This document shows, piece by piece, positions 60,492 to 64,000 of a stretch of DNA of 64,000 nt (its first letter is position 1; each line of letters opens with the position of its first letter). A program made the translations under genes and the position numbers. This DNA comes from Methanomassiliicoccaceae archaeon UBA72 (lineage in GTDB: Archaea; Thermoplasmatota; Thermoplasmata; Methanomassiliicoccales; Methanomethylophilaceae). The notes below the pieces were generated by a model that saw only the letters and a list, made by a program, of their open reading frames with translations, was not told the DNA's origin and did not search any database. The DNA lies in contig DAVO01000013.1 in NCBI GenBank assembly GCA_002509405.1, positions 62,463 through 126,462 on the forward strand, written 5' to 3'.

Positions 60492-61568
60492 TCAGCTAGC
60501 GGATTTCCCACCATGCCTGGCTCTCTGTTTTTCAGACTTTCTTACCGTTGCCAGTATTTCCTCGCCCTGGACCGAGCCGTCCGTGACGCTTTCCTCGCTG
60601 TACCTGAGGACGGCCCATCCTTCGGACCTGAGCCTGTCGTCGAGGGAATCCCCGTCACTCTCCGGTTGAACGAAAACGGCAACCCTGGGCGCCACGAAAG
60701 CTATCTGTATCCCGTGCTCTCCGTAATTCTTCCTGCACCTGAGCCCCTTGTTGAAGGCCGCCCTCCTCACGAGGGCCTCGGGGGAGTTGTCGGTGTAGAT
60801 GTCGCGAAGGTCCTGAACCTCCTCCTCTGAAACCGTTCCCGATGTCTGCCCAATATCACAACTCCCGACAGGGGAGGTTTCGCCCGGCCTTTCCGACAGG
60901 CCCTCCGGAATCGCAGAGGGGACCTCGGGAATATCTTCATGCAGATCATATGCCGGCGAGCATGCGGAGAACGTTCCTTCGTCCTGACCTGGTTCATAGG
61001 CCGTAACCTTCGCATCACCGGTATCCTCTCCGGGGCCGCACACCAACATGACGACCGAGGCGGACAACACCCATACCAACGATGCGATTATGAACCCCAG
61101 CCCGCAGAGTACTTCGAAATAATAGGTGGCTGCGATGAGGAGTGCCAGAACCGCTGAGACCACGGACGGGATATATTCTCCGCCCGCCGATCTTGCAAAA
61201 ACATCCGCCAGGGCCGCCAGGGCAATAAATGACGCGAATATCCAGAAGAGATCCTCCCCGACGCCTGTTCCCTCTAGCCCCATAACTGCAAGCGTGATCC
61301 CCGCGAGGACGGACAGCACGCAACCGATAAGATTGGCTGGCCCCCGGCGGCGCGCCGCGAAACCCAATCCGAATATAGCACCCAGAATTCCTGCCGGCAC
61401 GAGGCCGGCCCTGTATATGCCTTCGGCCAAAAGCTCGGATGTGCGGCTGGTCCCCGCTATCCATGTGCCGATGTGGTCCGATGCCGCTAAAAAAGAAATC
61501 GCGTAAACCGTTACCGCAAGGATTCCGAAGAACCCATAATAGCTGGCGCTGCTTCGAGTGTATCCCAT
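60492..61568 (-). CDS. Multispanning membrane protein fused to degenerate Vsr-like nuclease domain
   Basis: Residues 1 to about 185 hold about six hydrophobic helices. An acidic linker follows. Residues about 262-343 resemble the Vsr/DUF559 endonuclease fold: SPEALVRRAAFNKGLRCRKNY, IAFVAPRVAVFV and SEGWAVLRYSEE. The catalytic PD-type Asp position reads Ile287-Gln288, and the following Asp-Gly/His segment is Gln301-Pro-Glu. The nuclease is therefore probably inactive or uses other residues. The C-terminus is basic. Function is unknown; a membrane-anchored nucleic-acid-binding protein is a possibility. Start MGYTRSSASYYGFF. Confidence 0.62.
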   Translation of the reverse strand: MGYTRSSASYYGFFGILAVTVYAISFLAASDHIGTWIAGTSRTSELLAEGIYRAGLVPAGILGAIFGLGFAARRRGPANLIGCVLSVLAGITLAVMGLEGTGVGEDLFWIFASFIALAALADVFARSAGGEYIPSVVSAVLALLIAATYYFEVLCGLGFIIASLVWVLSASVVMLVCGPGEDTGDAKVTAYEPGQDEGTFSACSPAYDLHEDIPEVPSAIPEGLSERPGETSPVGSCDIGQTSGTVSEEEVQDLRDIYTDNSPEALVRRAAFNKGLRCRKNYGEHGIQIAFVAPRVAVFVQPESDGDSLDDRLRSEGWAVLRYSEESVTDGSVQGEEILATVRKSEKQRARHGGKSAS

Positions 61569-61655
61569 GAATGTTGTAACGCATTCTCCTATATTTTAAC
61601 TTGTGGCACATTGATTTTTAGCGCTATCGCAGCATATAGCCCGGGCATAAGGAAA

Positions 61656-61664
61656 CTAAATATA
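61656..61664 (+). promoter_or_regulatory. TATA box of the beta-CASP ribonuclease gene
   Basis: CTAAATATA predicts transcription starting near 61686, leaving an approximately 95-base leader. The leader contains a short bulged hairpin (61719-61740) followed by TTTT and two copies of CAAAGGAGA (61717-61725 and 61766-61774). The second copy is the ribosome binding site. Confidence 0.45.
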
Positions 61665-61780
61665 CAGCGATAGGTTAGCCAGTTTAAGACGGGTTATGCC
61701 CGCTCCGATTCACAGTCAAAGGAGAGGCGTTAGGCCCCTTCTTTTCACAGCCTATGGCAAAATAACAAAGGAGAATGACA

Positions 61781-63016
61781 ATGAAAGTAAAATATCAATT
61801 CTTGGGCGGTGCAGACATAGTCGGCCGCATGGGACTCACAATGGAGGGCCCTAAGAAGACGATCCTGATCGAATACGGCATGAGCCCTTCGAAGCCGCCC
61901 GAATATCCTATGCCAGCACCCCGTGTCGACCACGTGTTCCTGACCCACGCCCACTTGGATCACTGCGGGATGGTCCCGGTTGTCTGCGGCAGGCAGAACT
62001 GCGAGCTTTTCACGACACCTGTGACCGCAGAGGTCGGGGAGCTGCTCATGAACGACTCCCTCAAGATAGCCAAGGCCGAGGACTATCCTCAGCCATACAC
62101 CGCAAGCGACGTGGACCGCACGATGAGGAACGTGGTTCCTTTGACTTTCGGGGATACGATCGAGATCGGCAGGGCCGATGTTACGCTCTACTCCGCAGGA
62201 CACATCCCGGGCGCGTCCATGTTCCTTTTCGAAGGCGACACGACGACGCTATACAGCGGCGACATACACACCGCTGACCAGCGGCTGGTATCCGGGGCGA
62301 AGCCCGTGGGATGCGAGACGCTGTTCGTGGAAGGGACCTACGGCGGGCGCAACCATCCTCCCAGGAGCGAGACCGAAGTCCGTTTCTTAAACAAGGTGCG
62401 CGAGGTCGTGGAAAGAGGCGGCAAATGCATCATACCGTGCTTCGCAATCGGTAGGACCCAGGAGATCATGCTTCTGCTCAAGGACCTCAAATACGAAATG
62501 TGGGTCGACGGCATGGGCCGCTCGGTCACGCGCATGTTCCTGGACTATCCTGAATACCTGCGCGACCCAAAGAAGCTGAAGGCCGCGAAGAGGAACTTCA
62601 ATACAGTCAAGAACTCCAACATGAGACGCAACGCTTCCAGGGGGCAGGTCATCGTCACCACCGGCGGGATGCTGGACGGCGGACCCGTCCTCGGATATGT
62701 GAACAACGTCAAGAACGACCCGAAGAGCGCAATCCTCATAGTCGGATACCAAGCCGAAGATACGAACGGAAGAATGCTGCTCGAGCAGGGCAGCATGGTC
62801 ATCGACGGCGAATCGTACAAGATAGAGTGCGAGGTGGAGAGGTTCGATTTCTCTGCCCATGCGGACCACAGCGAGATAGTCGACTTCATCCAGAAGTGCG
62901 ACCCCAAGAATGTGATCTTCATGCACTCGGAGGTCAGGGAGCTGTTCCTTCCGGACCTGCAGGACTATAACGTCATACTGCCCGAACTGGGACAGAATTT
63001 CGAACTGGAAGTGTGA
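61781..63016 (+). CDS. Beta-CASP metallo-beta-lactamase ribonuclease (aCPSF2-like)
   Basis: The 411-residue protein has HAHLDHCGMVPVV (metal site), SAGHIPGASMFLF, YSGDIHTADQRL, the beta-CASP motifs CFAIGRTQEIM and TTGGMLDGGP, and a C-terminal SAHADHSEIVDF. No N-terminal KH domains are present, which points to aCPSF2 rather than aCPSF1. It cleaves or trims RNA 3' ends. I chose the second ATG, seven bases after GGAG; an ATG at 61775 would leave almost no spacing. Confidence 0.9.
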   Translation: MKVKYQFLGGADIVGRMGLTMEGPKKTILIEYGMSPSKPPEYPMPAPRVDHVFLTHAHLDHCGMVPVVCGRQNCELFTTPVTAEVGELLMNDSLKIAKAEDYPQPYTASDVDRTMRNVVPLTFGDTIEIGRADVTLYSAGHIPGASMFLFEGDTTTLYSGDIHTADQRLVSGAKPVGCETLFVEGTYGGRNHPPRSETEVRFLNKVREVVERGGKCIIPCFAIGRTQEIMLLLKDLKYEMWVDGMGRSVTRMFLDYPEYLRDPKKLKAAKRNFNTVKNSNMRRNASRGQVIVTTGGMLDGGPVLGYVNNVKNDPKSAILIVGYQAEDTNGRMLLEQGSMVIDGESYKIECEVERFDFSAHADHSEIVDFIQKCDPKNVIFMHSEVRELFLPDLQDYNVILPELGQNFELEV

Positions 63017-63018
63017 AA

Positions 63019-63828
63019 ATGACCGGTCTGGAAAGTTTTCTGAAGGAGGACGTCGGGAGGGGGGATGCAACAGCAGACCTGTTGCCTGACGTTAGCGGAA
63101 GGGCATCGATAGTATGCGAGCAGGACGCTGTCGTCGCAGGGCTCGAAGAGGCGTGCGACATATTCTCGATGGTAGGGGCCGACGCCACCGCCTTGGTCAA
63201 GGACGGTTCCCGCGTGAAAGCCGGAACCAGGGTCATCTCGGTAAGCGGCCCTGTCAGAGGGCTTCTGACCGCCGAACGTACAGCTCTAAACTTCATGATG
63301 ATGATGAGCGGCATTGCGACCGCCACTTCCGAGGCTGTGGAGATCCTCAGGGAAAAAGACCCGGACATATTGGTCTGCGGCACCAGGAAGACGACCCCGG
63401 GATTCAGGAAATACGAGAAGAAGGCCGTCAGGCTCGGAGGCGGTGCGGAGCACAGGTCCGGGCTCGACGACATGATACTGATAAAGGACAACCACGTCAA
63501 GGCCTGCGGATCGGTCCGCGGCGCGATGGAGAGGGCTTCGAAGGCGCCTTTCAACCTGAAGGTGGAGATCGAGGTCTCCAGCATCGAGGATGCCGAGACA
63601 GCGGCGGAGATGGGGGCCGATATAATAATGGCCGACAACATGAAGCCGGCGGACGTCAAGAGGCTCCGCTCCGCGGTCCGCAAGAAGAACCCCAGAGCGC
63701 TCGTCGAGGCATCTGGTAACATAACCTTGTCGAACGTTGCGAAATACGCCGGATGCGCCGACATGGTCTCCATGGGGTCCCTGACCCACTCTTCCCCATC
63801 GGTGCAGTTCTCCATGGACCTGGATTAA
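63019..63828 (+). CDS. nadC: Nicotinate-nucleotide pyrophosphorylase
   Basis: The 269-residue protein has LKEDVGRGDATADLL, LTAERTALNFMMMMSGIATAT, CGTRKTTPGFRKYEKKAVRLGGG, MILIKDNHVKACG and VEASGNITLSN. It converts quinolinate and PRPP to nicotinate mononucleotide for NAD synthesis. A GTG two codons earlier overlaps the previous stop and is an alternative start. It ends four bases into the convergent Fe-S protein gene. Confidence 0.92.
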   Translation: MTGLESFLKEDVGRGDATADLLPDVSGRASIVCEQDAVVAGLEEACDIFSMVGADATALVKDGSRVKAGTRVISVSGPVRGLLTAERTALNFMMMMSGIATATSEAVEILREKDPDILVCGTRKTTPGFRKYEKKAVRLGGGAEHRSGLDDMILIKDNHVKACGSVRGAMERASKAPFNLKVEIEVSSIEDAETAAEMGADIIMADNMKPADVKRLRSAVRKKNPRALVEASGNITLSNVAKYAGCADMVSMGSLTHSSPSVQFSMDLD

Positions 63829-64000
63829 AGCTTCGTACGGTGGTATCTGGAGGTGTCGGCCTCCCATCCCATGGAGCGGGCCACCACCTCGGAGATATGC
63901 ATCACCGGATATTTCGCAGATATGTCCAGCCTGCGGAAGCAGAACACGCACGATACCACGGCGTAATCCGCTCCCGCGTCACTGAACTCGCCGACGGTGT
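63825..64000 (-). CDS. CCG-domain Fe-S protein (HdrB/HdrD-like), C-terminal end
   Basis: Only the last 57 residues are in the window. They read DYAVVSCVFCFRRLD, then YPVMHISEVVARSMGW, ending YHRTKL. CxxC-type Cys followed by Leu-Asp and then Val-x-His-Ile-x-Glu is the C-terminal pattern of CCG domains in heterodisulfide reductase subunits HdrB/HdrD and relatives. Which one cannot be told from this fragment. It converges with nadC with a four-base overlap. Confidence 0.55.
   Translation of the reverse strand, partial: TVGEFSDAGADYAVVSCVFCFRRLDISAKYPVMHISEVVARSMGWEADTSRYHRTKL

Noticed and set aside
1..64000. In-frame amber codons as pyrrolysine sites
   Set aside because: No gene here is interrupted by TAG, and no methylamine methyltransferase gene is present, so there is nothing to support pyrrolysine use within the window.
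1..64000. CRISPR array, insertion sequence, integrase or prophage
   Set aside because: No regular repeat-spacer pattern, transposase, terminal inverted repeats or att-like duplications at the tRNA genes were seen.

Overview
This window reads as chromosomal DNA of a methanogenic archaeon, most likely a Methanomassiliicoccales-type member of the Thermoplasmata. Four observations support this. There is an eleven-type F420H2-dehydrogenase-like (Fpo) operon with no FpoF or FpoO visible. A methanogenesis-marker-11 protein is present. Lipid genes are archaeal (CarS, GGPP synthase, geranylgeranyl reductases). Information proteins are archaeal (PCNA, TFS, Nop5, LSm, aIF5A, NOB1, aCPSF-type beta-CASP). 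The assignment is inference from gene content; no rRNA is present. Coding density is very high, with many 1-4 base stop/start overlaps. The only long stretch without protein genes is the tRNA cluster at about 5.0-5.65 kb. I see no insertion sequence, prophage, CRISPR array or rRNA.

Layout. 0-5 kb: end of an acetyl-CoA synthase gene (cdhC), the accessory ATPase CooC, a RACo-type corrinoid activase, a radical SAM activase and an aldehyde-dehydrogenase homologue lacking the catalytic Cys. 5.0-5.65 kb: tRNA-Val(CAC), tRNA-Val(UAC) and tRNA-Gly(CCC), with a strongly paired candidate small RNA between the two Val genes. 5.6-10.9 kb: rtcA-arfC, a winged-helix regulator, and mtnA-aldolase-nop5. 10.9-16 kb: archaeal-type aromatic biosynthesis (EPSP synthase, ADTH synthase, an AroD-AroE fusion, DHQ synthase II, a prephenate-dehydratase-like protein). 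16-20.3 kb: aIF5A-agmatinase, phosphosugar mutase, DUF47, LSm. 20.5-25.5 kb: smc-scpA-scpB. 25.6-30.6 kb: carS-pyrE-udg-HAD operon, divergent nob1, and GGPP synthase with a geranylgeranyl reductase. 30.7-41.3 kb: fpoABCDHIJ1J2KLMN on the minus strand, with an FpoI that carries a second ferredoxin module.

41.4-48.1 kb: proC, a B12/radical SAM protein, UppS, marker 11, KptA, FolD and a polysaccharide deacetylase. 48.1-51.8 kb: the complete AMP pathway (ribose-1,5-bisphosphate isomerase, form III RuBisCO, AMP phosphorylase). 51.8-59.6 kb: stand-alone RNase III domain, an unknown Cys-rich protein, and a minus-strand run of tfs, pcna, split transketolase, transaldolase, a second geranylgeranyl-reductase homologue and Taw2. 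59.6-61.6 kb: two membrane proteins, one fused to a degenerate Vsr-like nuclease domain. 61.7-64 kb: beta-CASP ribonuclease, nadC and the tail of a CCG-domain Fe-S protein.

Together these suggest an anaerobe that feeds electrons into a truncated Fpo complex and makes acetyl-CoA through CODH/ACS. It recycles nucleosides through AMP and 5'-deoxy/methylthio-ribose salvage, and interconverts sugars with a transketolase/transaldolase set. The most noteworthy signals are a family of active-site substitutions (ACS, ALDH, AroD, prephenate dehydratase, RuBisCO), the enlarged FpoI, the membrane-anchored pseudo-nuclease, and the two-hairpin RNA whose loop resembles an anti-Shine-Dalgarno sequence.
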